A DNA stretch of 64,000 bases from Aliiruegeria lutimaris (GCF_900099935.1 NZ_FNEK01000012.1:1-64000); one strand, 5' to 3'. Positions 43,052-54,990 are shown, counted from the first letter of the stretch. The notes: a model not told the origin generated them from the letters alone. Made by a program: numbers and translations.

Positions 43052-43933
43052 TTACTTGCGGATCTCGACCTTGGCGAGTTTCTCGTAATGCTTGGCCACA
43101 GCGCAGTGGTCGCTGGAGCCTTCACCGTCGAGCTTCAGCGCCTGCATGATCTCCATGATGCCAGCGGTGAGCGGAACGGAAACGTTAAGCTCATGCGCAG
43201 TGTCGAGCGCGTTCTGCAGGTCCTTGATATGCAGTTCGATGCGGAAACCGGGGTTGAAGTTGCCCTCGAGGATCATCGGGATCTTGGCATTCATCACGGT
43301 CGAGCCGGCGAGCCCGCCCTTGATCGCGTCGAACACGGCTTCAGGGTTCACGCCGGCCTTGGTGGAGAGCGTGAAGGCTTCCGATACCGCAGCGATGTTG
43401 AGCGCGACGATGATCTGGTTGGCGAGCTTTGTGACGTTGCCGGCACCGATATCGCCCACGCGGACGACGGAGCCCGCCATCACGTCGAGCACATCCTTGA
43501 CCTTGTCGAAAGCAGTTGCGTCACCGCCGACCATGACCGCGAGCGTGCCGTCGATGGCCTTGGGTTCGCCGCCCGAAACCGGGGCGTCGAGCATGATAAC
43601 GCCTTTGGCCTTGGCGGCTTCGCAAAGCTCCTGCGAGGCAGCGGGCGCGATGGAGCTCATATCCACGAGGATGGTGCCGGGCTTTGCGCCGTCGAGGACG
43701 CCGTCCTCGCCCATGACCACTTCGCGCACATGCGGAGAGTTGGGCAGCATGGTGATGACGAGGTCGACCTTGGAGGCCACGTCCTTGGAGGACGTGCCAG
43801 CTTCGGCGCCGAGCGCGACGAGGTCATCCATCGGGGCAAACTTGTCGAAGACAACCAGCGAGTAGTCCGCGGCGATAAGGTTCTTGGCCATGGGGCGGCC
43901 CATGATGCCGAGGCCGATAAATCCAATTTTCAT
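43052..43933 (-). CDS. 3-hydroxyisobutyrate/tartronate-semialdehyde reductase family (GarR/GlxR-like)
   Basis: 293 residues from ATG 43933, with GGAGAT upstream. GFIGLGIMGRPMAKNL is the NAD site and family signature; LDAPVSGGEPKAIDGTLAVMVGG is the substrate loop (in parts), and GNVTKLANQIIVALN holds the catalytic Lys. Enzymes of this kind reduce tartronate semialdehyde to D-glycerate or oxidise L-threonate (LtnD). The adjacent hydroxypyruvate isomerase-like gene makes tartronate semialdehyde reductase the simplest assignment. Confidence 0.85.
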   Translation of the reverse strand: MKIGFIGLGIMGRPMAKNLIAADYSLVVFDKFAPMDDLVALGAEAGTSSKDVASKVDLVITMLPNSPHVREVVMGEDGVLDGAKPGTILVDMSSIAPAASQELCEAAKAKGVIMLDAPVSGGEPKAIDGTLAVMVGGDATAFDKVKDVLDVMAGSVVRVGDIGAGNVTKLANQIIVALNIAAVSEAFTLSTKAGVNPEAVFDAIKGGLAGSTVMNAKIPMILEGNFNPGFRIELHIKDLQNALDTAHELNVSVPLTAGIMEIMQALKLDGEGSSDHCAVAKHYEKLAKVEIRK

Positions 43934-43990
43934 TTGTATCTCCAGTGTATTGTGGGGCAGGGCGTCCAAGGCCCCGTCCAAATTCCGTTG

Positions 43991-44758
43991 TCAGCCGTTG
44001 AAGCGTTCCATCCAGCCGAAGCCCTCCTGGGGCACGTATTCGCAACCGATCCAACCGTCGTAGCCAAGCCCGTCGATGAAGGGCAGAAGGTAGTCATAGT
44101 TGATCTCGCCCGTGCCCGGCTCGTGGCGGCCGGGGTTGTCGGCAAGCTGGATGTGACCGATGCGATCAAAGCTGGCCTTGATTGTGTTGGCCAGTTCCCC
44201 CTCCATCCGCTGCATGTGGTAGATGTCATACTGGTACAGCAGGCTGTCGGAGCCAACCTTGTCCAGCACTGCGAGCGTCTGCGCGGTGTTGCGGAGGAAG
44301 AAGCCCGGTATGTCGAAGGTGTTGATTGCCTCGGCGACGAGCAGGATGCCTTCCTTCTTCAACTCACCCGCGGCGAAGCGCAGATTCTCGACCAGCACGT
44401 CCTCGGCCTTTTCGGGGGCAATGCCTTCGGGCAGTTTACCGGCGAGGCAGTTGATCTTCGGGCAGTTGAGCGCCTTGGCCATGGCAATGCCGCGCCCGAC
44501 ACTGTCCAGGAACTCTCCTACGCGGGCCGGATCGCAGGCAATGCCCCGATCGCCGCCGGCCCAGTCGCCGGCGGGAAGGTTATGCAAAGCCTGAACCAGA
44601 CCGTTGGCTGCAAGCTTTTCCGCGAGTTGCTCAGGTTCGAAGCCCTCGGGATAGAGGTGTTCGACAGCCTTGAACCCGGCATCGGCCGCGGCCTTGTACT
44701 TGTCGAGGAAATCCAGCTCGGGGAAGAGCATGGAGATGTTTGCGGCGAATTTTACCAT
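43991..44758 (-). CDS. hyi: Hydroxypyruvate isomerase-family protein (Hyi/OtnI-like)
   Basis: 255 residues. The Hyi signature QLADNPGRHEPGTGEINY is present, with NISMLFPELDFLDKYKAAADAGF shared at the N-terminus (in parts) and YDIYHMQRMEG as the metal-binding block. Hyi interconverts hydroxypyruvate and tartronate semialdehyde; OtnI isomerises 2-oxo-tetronates. It lies 9 bases after the second transketolase and 57 bases before the GarR-like gene. Since transketolase can use hydroxypyruvate as ketol donor, all three may meet at that compound. Confidence 0.87.
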   Translation of the reverse strand: MVKFAANISMLFPELDFLDKYKAAADAGFKAVEHLYPEGFEPEQLAEKLAANGLVQALHNLPAGDWAGGDRGIACDPARVGEFLDSVGRGIAMAKALNCPKINCLAGKLPEGIAPEKAEDVLVENLRFAAGELKKEGILLVAEAINTFDIPGFFLRNTAQTLAVLDKVGSDSLLYQYDIYHMQRMEGELANTIKASFDRIGHIQLADNPGRHEPGTGEINYDYLLPFIDGLGYDGWIGCEYVPQEGFGWMERFNG

Positions 44759-44767
44759 CTGGGCACC

Positions 44768-46789
44768 TTACGCTTTCGTTTTCGCCAACCGCGCTTCGAC
44801 GGCGGCGGCGACGGCTTTGGGTGTAATGCCGAAATGCTCCATCAGCTCGTCCGGCATGCCGGCCGCGCCGAAGCCGTCGAGCCCGATGATGAGCCCGTCC
44901 GGGCCGACGTATTTCTCCCAGCCATAGACGGTTGCGGCCTCGACGGAGACGCGCAGCGTGTCAGTGCCGAGAATGGAGGCGCGGTAGTCTGCGTCTTGCT
45001 TGTCGAAAAGGCTGAGGCAGGGCATGGAGACCACGCGGGTCGGCACGCCCTTCTCCTCAAGCAGCTTCTTCGCGCCGAGCGCGACAGAGACCTCCGAGCC
45101 GGTGGAGAGCAGCGTCACTTCGGCCTTGGCGGAGGCCTCGGCGAAGACATAGGCACCGCGACGGCAAAGGTTTTCCTCCGAATGGCCCGAACGCACCGCC
45201 GGAACTTTCTCGCGGGTCAGGATCATGGCGACCGGCATGTCCTCGGCTTCCAGCGCCAGCTCCCAGCATTCAGCCACTTCGGCGGCATCGGCCGGACGCA
45301 GCGACAGCATGTTGGGCGTGGCCCGGAAGGTCGCGAAGTGCTCGACCGGCTGGTGGGTCGGGCCGTCCGGGCCTTGCGTGATCGTGTCATGCGTCATGAT
45401 GTAGAGCACTTTCTGCTTCATCAGCGCGGAGAGACGGATCGCGGGGCGGCAGTAATCCGAGAAGCACATGAAAGTGGCGCAGAAGGGCAGGAAACCCTTG
45501 TGCAATGCGATCCCGTTGGTGATCGCGGCCATGGCGTGCTCGCGGATGCCGAAATGGATGTAGCGGCCGGCGAAATTATCTCTCGAGATCGCCCGCACCG
45601 CATCCGGACGGCTCAGGTTGGAGGGCGTCAGGTCCGCCGAGCCACCGATCATGGTCGGGATTGCGGGGATCAGCTTGCTCATCACCTTCTGCGAGGATTG
45701 GCGCGTCGGCTCGTCCTTGGGATCTTCGGCAAACTCGCGCTTCACCGCGTCGATGATGTCCTGCCAGCCCGCAGGCAGTTCGCCGGCGATGGCCCCAAGA
45801 AACTCGTCGCGCGTGCTGGCATCGGCTGCGTCGAGACGGGCCTTCCAGGCGGCCTGGTCCACCGAGCCGCGTGCGCCGGCGGCCCGCCAGTCGGCCAGGA
45901 TATCCTCGGGCACTTCGAACGGGGCATAGTCCCACTCATAGGAAGCACGGGCCGCAGTTGCTTCGGCATCGGTCGGCGGCTGGCCGTGCGCGGCGGCGGT
46001 GCCTTCCTTGACCGGCATGCCAAGGCCGATGGTTGTCTTGCAGGCGATGATGCTGGGGGTGCTCGTCGTCTTCGCCTTGGCGATGGCTGCGGCAACCGCC
46101 TCGGGGTCATGCCCGTCAACGGCTTGCCAGTCCCAACCGGCAGCTTCGAAACGCGCCTGCTGGTTCTCGGAGGTGGCGAGGCTGGTCGGGCCGTCGATGG
46201 AAATGCCGTTATCGTCGAACAGCACGATCAGCTTGTCGAGGCCCCAATGCCCGGCCAGCGCGGTGGCTTCGTAGGAGATGCCTTCCATCAGGCAACCATC
46301 ACCGACCAGCGCATAGGTGTAGTGATCGACCAGATCGGACCCATAGCGTTCGCGCATCATGCGCTCGGCCAATGCCATGCCGACCGCCATGCCAACCCCT
46401 TGCCCGAGCGGGCCGGTCGTCGCTTCGACGCCGATCTCCAGATCGACCTCGGGGTGTCCCATCGCCCGGCTGCCAAGGCGCCGGAAGGTCTTGATGTCGT
46501 CCAGCGTCATCGCCTCGTAGCCGTTCAGGTAGCCCAGCGAGTACATCAGCATGGAGCCATGGCCGGCCGAGAGCACGAAGCGGTCGCGATCCGCCCAGTC
46601 GGGGTTCTTTGGGTCGAATTTCAGGAATTGGGTGAACAGGACCGTTGCCATGTCCGCCGCACCGAGGGGCAGGCCGGGGTGGCCCGTCTGGATCTTGTTG
46701 ATCGCATCGACCGAAAGCGCCCGGATCGCGTTCGCCATCCGCTTGAAACGTGGCCCAATCAGGGCTTGGGGTGAAGATGAAGCGTCCAT
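44768..46789 (-). CDS. tkt: Transketolase (second copy)
   Basis: 673 residues from ATG 46789, with GAGG 5 bases upstream; ATG 46792 and ATG 46807 are alternatives. GHPGLPLGAADMAT, GDGCLMEGIS with the later NGIS, and HDTITQGPDGPTHQPVEH are the thiamine-diphosphate and signature motifs. It is clearly diverged from the copy at 11071-13080. It heads an operon with Hyi-, GarR- and AroE-like genes and is divergent from a GntR regulator, so this copy is probably inducible and catabolic. Confidence 0.92.
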   Translation of the reverse strand: MDASSSPQALIGPRFKRMANAIRALSVDAINKIQTGHPGLPLGAADMATVLFTQFLKFDPKNPDWADRDRFVLSAGHGSMLMYSLGYLNGYEAMTLDDIKTFRRLGSRAMGHPEVDLEIGVEATTGPLGQGVGMAVGMALAERMMRERYGSDLVDHYTYALVGDGCLMEGISYEATALAGHWGLDKLIVLFDDNGISIDGPTSLATSENQQARFEAAGWDWQAVDGHDPEAVAAAIAKAKTTSTPSIIACKTTIGLGMPVKEGTAAAHGQPPTDAEATAARASYEWDYAPFEVPEDILADWRAAGARGSVDQAAWKARLDAADASTRDEFLGAIAGELPAGWQDIIDAVKREFAEDPKDEPTRQSSQKVMSKLIPAIPTMIGGSADLTPSNLSRPDAVRAISRDNFAGRYIHFGIREHAMAAITNGIALHKGFLPFCATFMCFSDYCRPAIRLSALMKQKVLYIMTHDTITQGPDGPTHQPVEHFATFRATPNMLSLRPADAAEVAECWELALEAEDMPVAMILTREKVPAVRSGHSEENLCRRGAYVFAEASAKAEVTLLSTGSEVSVALGAKKLLEEKGVPTRVVSMPCLSLFDKQDADYRASILGTDTLRVSVEAATVYGWEKYVGPDGLIIGLDGFGAAGMPDELMEHFGITPKAVAAAVEARLAKTKA

Positions 46790-47273
46790 CATTGCCTCGC
46801 TTTGCATGTCTGAGAGACAGCTGTCAGGGGAGCCGGCCGGCGACCGGGCACCCGAATTCCGTTTTTTTCGTGGTCAGTAACGCGTCTGCGGCAGGGATCT
46901 GGGAATCGGCGCACGGCAATATCGAGCACGCAGCCGGCAGGGACCTCCGTCGCGCCACTCACGGCGCTCGATGAAAAGGTACATAAATTCATGACCTTAC
47001 TCCCACATTGCCGGCGTGTTCTGCCTTTTCAGGTGGCTTTTTCAGAGGGGCAACACGTCGCTGCTGGCTCCCGTTGCGCTACACGCTGCATGTAAGGTAC
47101 GGTATACAGGTCCGCTCAGCTTCGCAATGCGACAAAGAGAGGTGCTTGCGTCCATCGCCAAGCCGGGTCAGGCCGGACTTGGCGGCAAGTCGCACCGTCG
47201 CGCAGCCCGATCGCGGCGCAGTGGAAGGGGATTGAAGGACCAGCACCGCAATCGTATGTAGGCAACGGACTTT
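46790..47273. promoter_or_regulatory. Divergent regulatory region between second tkt operon and GntR gene
   Basis: The 484-base gap has no gene. It holds an imperfect palindrome with arms AAGGT (46976-46980) and ACCTT (46994-46998), and AAGGTAC followed by GGTATAC at 47094-47107, related to but not the same as the TGGTATACCA sites of the first GntR regulon. These are candidate operators for the neighbouring GntR protein. Confidence 0.4.
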
Positions 47274-48002
47274 ATGTCGCGGCAGTCTGACCAACCGGGC
47301 GATGGTTCTTCAAAGAAGCTGGAGATCAACTTGATCAATCTTTCTCTGACCCGCCCGAACACGCTGGTGCATGCCGTGACGGAGCGCCTGCGAGAGGCGA
47401 TCGTGACGGCCGAACTCAAGCTCGGCGAAACACTTTCGGAAGAGAAGCTGGCCACCGCTTTCGGTGTGAGCCGGACTCCAGTGCGCGAAGCGCTCAACCT
47501 GCTGCAGCTGCAAGGTTTGATCGAGATCGCCCCGCAGCGGGGCAGCTTCGTCTTTCGCCCGACCGTGGAGGATATCGCCCACCTGTGCGATTTCCGGATC
47601 TCGATGGAACTGACGGTCATACCGCTTTGCGAGGTGCACGATCATGAATCCACCAACGCAGCCTTGCTCGAATGCCTCGAGAAAATGGAGAAGGCCTTCG
47701 CGGAAGATGACGGGTTTGCCTATGCGACGTTCGATGACGCGCTGCATCAATTGTTCTTCAGCCATTGCGGGAACCCGTATTTTCAGGACGCCTACGGCCT
47801 GATCGCCGGAAAGATCTCGGCGCTTCGCAACAACCTGACGATCGACTACCAGGCGGACCGGGCCGTCTCCATGGAAGAGCACCGCCAGATCGTGAAGATG
47901 TTCTCCGAGTCGGAATTCGAGGATATCGAAAAGGTGCTGAAGGCTCATATCGGCCGTACGCGCGAAAACTTCCTGCAGGCGATGGAAAATGGCGTGTTCT
48001 GA
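47274..48002 (+). CDS. GntR-family (FCD-type) transcriptional regulator
   Basis: 242 residues. The winged helix reads HAVTERLREAIVTAELKLGE, then LATAFGVSRTPVREALNLLQ and LQGLIEIAPQRGSFV; the FCD domain has DFRISMELTVIPLCE, DALHQLFFSHCGNPYFQDAY and EEHRQIVKMF with the expected Asp and His ligands. It is divergent from the transketolase-hyi-garR-aroE-like operon and upstream of the semialdehyde dehydrogenase gene; either or both are likely targets. Confidence 0.9.
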   Translation: MSRQSDQPGDGSSKKLEINLINLSLTRPNTLVHAVTERLREAIVTAELKLGETLSEEKLATAFGVSRTPVREALNLLQLQGLIEIAPQRGSFVFRPTVEDIAHLCDFRISMELTVIPLCEVHDHESTNAALLECLEKMEKAFAEDDGFAYATFDDALHQLFFSHCGNPYFQDAYGLIAGKISALRNNLTIDYQADRAVSMEEHRQIVKMFSESEFEDIEKVLKAHIGRTRENFLQAMENGVF

Positions 48003-48052
48003 TCCGCCGGGTCCAGAATGCAGCGAAGTTGACATCCTCAACCTGAATGATT

Positions 48053-48078
48053 ACCCGCATTTACGGGTTTGGTATAAT
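48053..48078 (+). promoter_or_regulatory. Candidate promoter and operator of the semialdehyde dehydrogenase gene
   Basis: A consensus -10, TATAAT at 48073-48078, is preceded 16 bases upstream by TTACCC. A small palindrome, ACCCG-N6-CGGGT (48053-48068), fills the spacer, where a regulator could block the polymerase. The gene starts 132 bases downstream. Confidence 0.4.
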
Positions 48079-48209
48079 GGATTCCATTTTTGTCGATCGG
48101 TTCTCGAAACGCGACATGACCCGAACCATGGGACGGAATCCGACAGACCGACATTTCCTGCAAACGGTTCCAGATCGGAGCCGTTTCCAAGCTCCTACGA
48201 GGGTTCATC

Positions 48210-49715
48210 ATGCTCAAAGGCAAGCACCTGATCGCCGGCGAATGGGTCGGCGGCACCACATCGTTTCAAAACATGCCCGTCGAGGGGGCGCCTGACAGCT
48301 TTGCAAAGGGCGAGCCGGAGCATGTCGATGCCGCCGCGCATGCCGCCGAAGAGGCGTTCTGGTCCTACGGTTTCACCGAGCGCAGCACCCGCGCGGCCTT
48401 CCTGCGCAAGATCGCGGAAGAGATAGACGCCCGCGGTGCCGAGATCACGGCGATGGGCACGAAGGAAACCGGTTTGCCCGAGGCCCGGCTGAATGGCGAG
48501 CGCGGGCGCACAGTCGGCCAGCTTCGCCTTTTTGCCGATCATATCGAGGCGGGTGACTACCTCGATCGCCGGCATGACGAAGCCCTTCCGGACCGCGCAC
48601 CGCTGCCCCGGCCAGACCTGAAGATGATGCAGCGCCCCATCGGCCCGGTGGCCGTATTCGGTGCGTCGAACTTCCCGCTGGCCTTTTCCACGGCGGGTGG
48701 CGACACGGCGGCAGCCCTCGCAGCGGGCTGCCCGGTCGTGGTAAAGGGGCATTCGGCCCACCCCGGCGTGTCGGATATCGTCGCCCAGGCGATTGATGCG
48801 GCGGTAAAGGCCTGCGACCTGCATCCCGGTGTGTTCAGCCAGATCCAGGGCGGCAACCGCGCCGTTGGGACGGCTCTTGTCCAGCATCCGTTCATCAAGG
48901 CCGTGGGTTTCACCGGCTCGCTCGCCGGCGGGCGCGCCATGTTCGACCTCTGCGCCGCGCGGCCCGAGCCGATCCCGTTCTTCGGCGAGCTTGGCTCCGT
49001 GAACCCGATGTTCGTTCTGGAAAACGCGGCGGCAAACCGGGGCAAGGAAATCGCCACCGGCTGGGCCGGATCGCTGAGCATGGGGGCCGGCCAATTCTGT
49101 ACCAATCCCGGCGTCGCGCTTCTGCTCGCGGGCCCGGATGCGGACGCTTTCGAGGCAGCAGCCAAGGATGCGCTGGCGGAGATCGGCGGCCAGACGATGC
49201 TGACCGAAGGCATCGCCGGCTCCTATCATTCCGGCGCGGACCGGATGGCTGAAGCTGCCAGCGTGCGTTCCGTGCTGAAAACCGAATGCACGGGCCGGAC
49301 CGCCACGCCTTTCCTGTTCTCCACGACAGCGGAAGATTTCCTCGCCAATCACGATCTGGCAGAAGAGGTTTTCGGCCCGCTGGGTCTGATCGTGATTGCC
49401 AGGGACGCGGAAGAACGCCTTGAAGTTGCCCGCTCGATCGTCGGGCAGCTGACCTGCACGATCCACATGGACGACGCCGACCTGCCCGCGGCGCAATCGC
49501 TCATGCCGATCCTCGAACGCAAGGCTGGCCGCCTGCTCGTCAACGGTTTCCCGACCGGCGTCGAGGTTTCTGACACGATGGTGCACGGCGGACCCTACCC
49601 GGCCTCCACGAATTTCGGTGCGACCTCCGTGGGAACGCTGTCGATCCGCCGCTTCCTGCGCCCGGTCTGCTACCAGAACTTCCCGGACGGCCTTCTGCCG
49701 GTCGATCTAGCCTGA
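48210..49715 (+). CDS. Alpha-ketoglutarate semialdehyde (2,5-dioxovalerate) dehydrogenase
   Basis: 501 residues. An aldehyde dehydrogenase of the KGSADH type III group: GPVAVFGASNFPLAFSTAGG near residues 145-164, FFGELGSVNP with catalytic Glu260, and GQFCTNPG with nucleophile Cys297. It oxidises alpha-ketoglutarate semialdehyde to 2-oxoglutarate with NAD(P), the last step of oxidative pentonate, glucarate or hydroxyproline breakdown. The FAH-like and DHDPS-like genes at 29828-31973 could supply its substrate. It stands alone with its own promoter region. Confidence 0.9.
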   Translation: MLKGKHLIAGEWVGGTTSFQNMPVEGAPDSFAKGEPEHVDAAAHAAEEAFWSYGFTERSTRAAFLRKIAEEIDARGAEITAMGTKETGLPEARLNGERGRTVGQLRLFADHIEAGDYLDRRHDEALPDRAPLPRPDLKMMQRPIGPVAVFGASNFPLAFSTAGGDTAAALAAGCPVVVKGHSAHPGVSDIVAQAIDAAVKACDLHPGVFSQIQGGNRAVGTALVQHPFIKAVGFTGSLAGGRAMFDLCAARPEPIPFFGELGSVNPMFVLENAAANRGKEIATGWAGSLSMGAGQFCTNPGVALLLAGPDADAFEAAAKDALAEIGGQTMLTEGIAGSYHSGADRMAEAASVRSVLKTECTGRTATPFLFSTTAEDFLANHDLAEEVFGPLGLIVIARDAEERLEVARSIVGQLTCTIHMDDADLPAAQSLMPILERKAGRLLVNGFPTGVEVSDTMVHGGPYPASTNFGATSVGTLSIRRFLRPVCYQNFPDGLLPVDLA

Positions 49716-49829
49716 GTGTAACGAAAACGTCGATTTCGGTCGCGGTGATCCAAAAGGGCCGCGGCCGATTTCTTTCCCACGGTCGATTTCGACGTGGATG
49801 TCGGACGCAATCAACGGCGCTGTTGGCCA

Positions 49830-51557
<1,728 letters not shown>

Positions 51558-51676
51558 GGTGAGACCCGAAGGTGTTGCATTTGCCCGCATCGGGCCTGCC
51601 CCTGATCTAGGCCAATTCCATTTCATCGATTAGGTGGATATAAATGAATGCCAACATAAGCAGAATAACATAATCA

Positions 51677-52570
51677 ATGCGGCGCGCCTTCAACGAGCTC
51701 TATGCCTTCACCGTGGTGGCCCGGCACCGCAGCTTCACGCGTGCGGCGGCGCATCTGGGCATGTCACAATCGGCGCTGTCGCAAACGGTGAAAAACCTGG
51801 AGGAGTCCCTCGGGGTCCGCCTGCTGGCACGATCGACCCGTAGCGTCTCGCCGACGGAGGCCGGCGAGCGCCTGCTGTCGCGCCTTGGTCCTCAGTTCGA
51901 CGAGATGGAAGACGCGCTGGAGGAGCTGAACACGGTCCGGCACAGCCCGCGTGGAACGATCCGGATCAGCGCGGGCGAACATCCGGCAATCTCGGTACTG
52001 CAGCCGAAGTTGGCCGGGTTCCTTGCGGAATACCCGGATATCTCCGTTGAAATCGGGGTGGACGGGGGCATGATCGACATCGTGGCCGAGGGGTTCGATG
52101 CGGGGGTGCGGCTTGGTCAACAGGTCGCCAAGGACATGATCGCGGTCCGGATCAGCGCCGATATCCGCATGTGCATGGTCGCCACGCCCGAATATCTTGC
52201 GGATCATCCGGCACCGGAAATGCCTGAAGACCTGACCCAACATCGGTGCATCAACACCCGCCTGCCGACGCATAAAGCCGTGTTCCCCTGGGAACTGGAA
52301 AAGGATGGTCAGGAAACCCGGGTGCGGGTCGAAGGGCCTGTAACGTTCAACAATCTGCCACTGCGACTGTCCGCGGCCCTGGAGGGGATCGGCATCGGTT
52401 ACCTGCCCCTCGATCGCGCCGAGCCATATCTGGCCGATGGACGGCTGATGCCCGTCCTGGAAGACTGGTGGCCAACCTGGGAGGGCTACCACCTGTATTA
52501 CCCCAACCGCCGCCAGATGAGCCCGGCTTTCCGGCTGCTGCTCGATCTCCTGCGCCATCGGTCGGAGTAA
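51677..52570 (+). CDS. LysR-family transcriptional regulator
   Basis: 297 residues. The N-terminal HTH is ELYAFTVVARHRSFTRAAAH, then LGMSQSALSQTVKNLEESLG and VRLLARSTRSVSPTEAG; the C-terminal effector domain follows with IRISAGEHPAIS and a VRLGQQVAKDMIAVRI segment typical of the group that regulates oxidoreductase/efflux genes. It is divergent from the MFS remnant and the aldo/keto reductase, its probable former targets. Confidence 0.92.
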   Translation: MRRAFNELYAFTVVARHRSFTRAAAHLGMSQSALSQTVKNLEESLGVRLLARSTRSVSPTEAGERLLSRLGPQFDEMEDALEELNTVRHSPRGTIRISAGEHPAISVLQPKLAGFLAEYPDISVEIGVDGGMIDIVAEGFDAGVRLGQQVAKDMIAVRISADIRMCMVATPEYLADHPAPEMPEDLTQHRCINTRLPTHKAVFPWELEKDGQETRVRVEGPVTFNNLPLRLSAALEGIGIGYLPLDRAEPYLADGRLMPVLEDWWPTWEGYHLYYPNRRQMSPAFRLLLDLLRHRSE

Positions 52571-52606
52571 TCGCCTGCACCACCCGGCGGCCGTGTAGGC
52601 CGGAAC

Positions 52607-53045
52607 TCACTCGGCCAGACCGTCAAGCCCCTTCTCCTCGATCCAGGCAGCCGCCAGGTCGGCGATCTTGGCGTTGTTCCTGTCCAAGAAGATGAAGTGG
52701 GTGTTCCCGGCGATCCCCTCTTCAGGCAGGTGAACGAGCGTCGTGTCACCGCCATGTTGGTTGATCGCATCGACCTAAAGCCGCGTCATGGCCAGACGGG
52801 TGCGCCAGTTGTCCAGGCCAAAATCCTCGGTCGGCTCTTCGGGGATGTTGTCGCCGTAATAGACGATGATCGGGATCCGCGTCAGCTTGTCGAAATCCTC
52901 GGCCGACATGGCCACGGGTTCCAGCGTGCCGGCGGCGCCGGTCATTGGCCCGGGCATTTCGTCCTCGGGGAAGACGTAGCCGCTGCCGGGTTCATAGGAG
53001 ATCACCGCGCGTACGTCCGGGATCTTGATCGCCGTGAAAGGTCTG
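52607..53045 (-). pseudogene. Alpha/beta hydrolase remnant with amber codon
   Basis: Reading the minus strand gives VISYEPGSGYVFPEDE, then LTRIPIIVYYGDNIPEEP, ending at a TAG (about 52773-52775); the same frame then continues VDAINQHGGDTTLVHLPEEG and GNTHFIFLDRNNAKIADLAA to TGA at 52607-52609. This is the C-terminal half of an esterase-like alpha/beta hydrolase (the final His is in GNTHF). The nucleophile-bearing N-terminal half is missing and a nonsense codon interrupts the rest. The right boundary is approximate. Confidence 0.7.
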
Positions 53046-53107
53046 GTCTGCGAACGAACTCGGATTAATGCGCTCAGCTTATCCCGGTTAGAGGGGAAAG
53101 GCGGCTA

Positions 53108-54041
<934 letters not shown>

Positions 54042-54102
54042 CGCTTCAGCCCTCCCGGGACCGCCTACGAATTTGAAACAGTACCCAACAAAGAGCTATG
54101 AA

Positions 54103-54846
54103 ATGACCGAAAACATCAAGGACAAGGTTGTCGTCATCACCGGAGCGAGCTCGGGTCTTGGCGAAGAAACGGCGCGTCACCTGGTTGCGTCCGGCGCCAA
54201 GGTCGCGCTCGGCGCGCGACGGTTGGACAAGCTAAATGCACTGGTGGCGGAACTAGGCGTCGAAAACGCGTCGGCTTTCGAGGGCGATGTGACCAACCGC
54301 GAGGCGGTCGAAGCCTTCGTCACCGACGCCAGGGCGAAATGGGGCAAGATCGACGCCATGCTGCACAATGCCGGCGTCATGCCTCTCGCCCCACTGGCAA
54401 TGAAGCGCACCGACGAATGGGACCGGTGCATCGACGTGAACCTCAAGGGCGTGCTCTACGGTATCGGTGCCGTGCTGCCGATCATGCAAGAACAGGGCTA
54501 TGGTCAGAACCTCTTCGTCTCGTCTGTCGCAGGCCACGTGGTCAACCCCGTGGGCGCGGTCTATTGCGCGACCAAGTTTGGCGTGCGCGCCATCGCCGAG
54601 TCGCTGCGTCAAGAGGTCAAGGGGCATGGACCGCTGCGCACGACCATTCTCTCTCCGGGCGCGGTCGATACCGAGCTTCCAGGTTCGGTGAAGGCAGAGG
54701 GCGTGCATGAGGCGGTCGTCGGACTCTATGATCAGTATGCAATTCCGGCATCGAGCTTTGCCCGCTCGGTGATCTTCGCCCTCAGTCAGCCGGCGGAGGT
54801 GGATATCAACGAGATCCTGTTTCGCCCGACGAGTCAGGAGCGTTGA
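54103..54846 (+). CDS. Short-chain dehydrogenase/reductase
   Basis: 247 residues from ATG 54103. VVITGASSGLGEETARHL is the NAD(P) motif, HNAGVMPLAPL the structural block, and AVYCATKFGVRAI the Tyr-x3-Lys pair; a serine is provided in VSSVAGHVV. The C-terminus HEILFRPT-like (NEILFRPTSQ) is typical of the YdfG/NADP(+)-dependent group acting on hydroxy acids or alcohols. It is intact although its neighbours on both sides are broken. Confidence 0.9.
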   Translation: MTENIKDKVVVITGASSGLGEETARHLVASGAKVALGARRLDKLNALVAELGVENASAFEGDVTNREAVEAFVTDARAKWGKIDAMLHNAGVMPLAPLAMKRTDEWDRCIDVNLKGVLYGIGAVLPIMQEQGYGQNLFVSSVAGHVVNPVGAVYCATKFGVRAIAESLRQEVKGHGPLRTTILSPGAVDTELPGSVKAEGVHEAVVGLYDQYAIPASSFARSVIFALSQPAEVDINEILFRPTSQER

Positions 54847-54894
54847 GCACAACAGACCACCATGCGCACGCATCTGAAAAAGGAGAGAGCATCA

Positions 54895-54990
54895 TGACAA
54901 CCTGACTTGTCACTGGTGGCTCGATCAGATTGGCGCGCGATCTGGCGCACCGTTCTCGCGGTCGGACTCAATGCCGTGGCCAATGCTAGC
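54895..54990 (+). pseudogene. Relic of a second SDR start
   Basis: After AGGAGAGAGCATC an ATG at 54895 reads MTT, then TGA, then LVTGGSIRLARDLA; a Trp codon changed to TGA would restore the common MTTWLVTGGS start. Shortly after, another frame reads RTVLAVGLNAVANA, the shape of the next SDR helix and strand, implying a frameshift. The remainder of the gap to 55149 has no gene. Confidence 0.4.

Noticed and set aside
42968-46774. A 1268-codon open frame on the plus strand, the longest in the window.
   Set aside because: It runs antisense through the GarR-like, Hyi-like and transketolase genes, has no recognisable domain, and is His/Arg/Gly-rich as expected from the complement of GC-rich codons.
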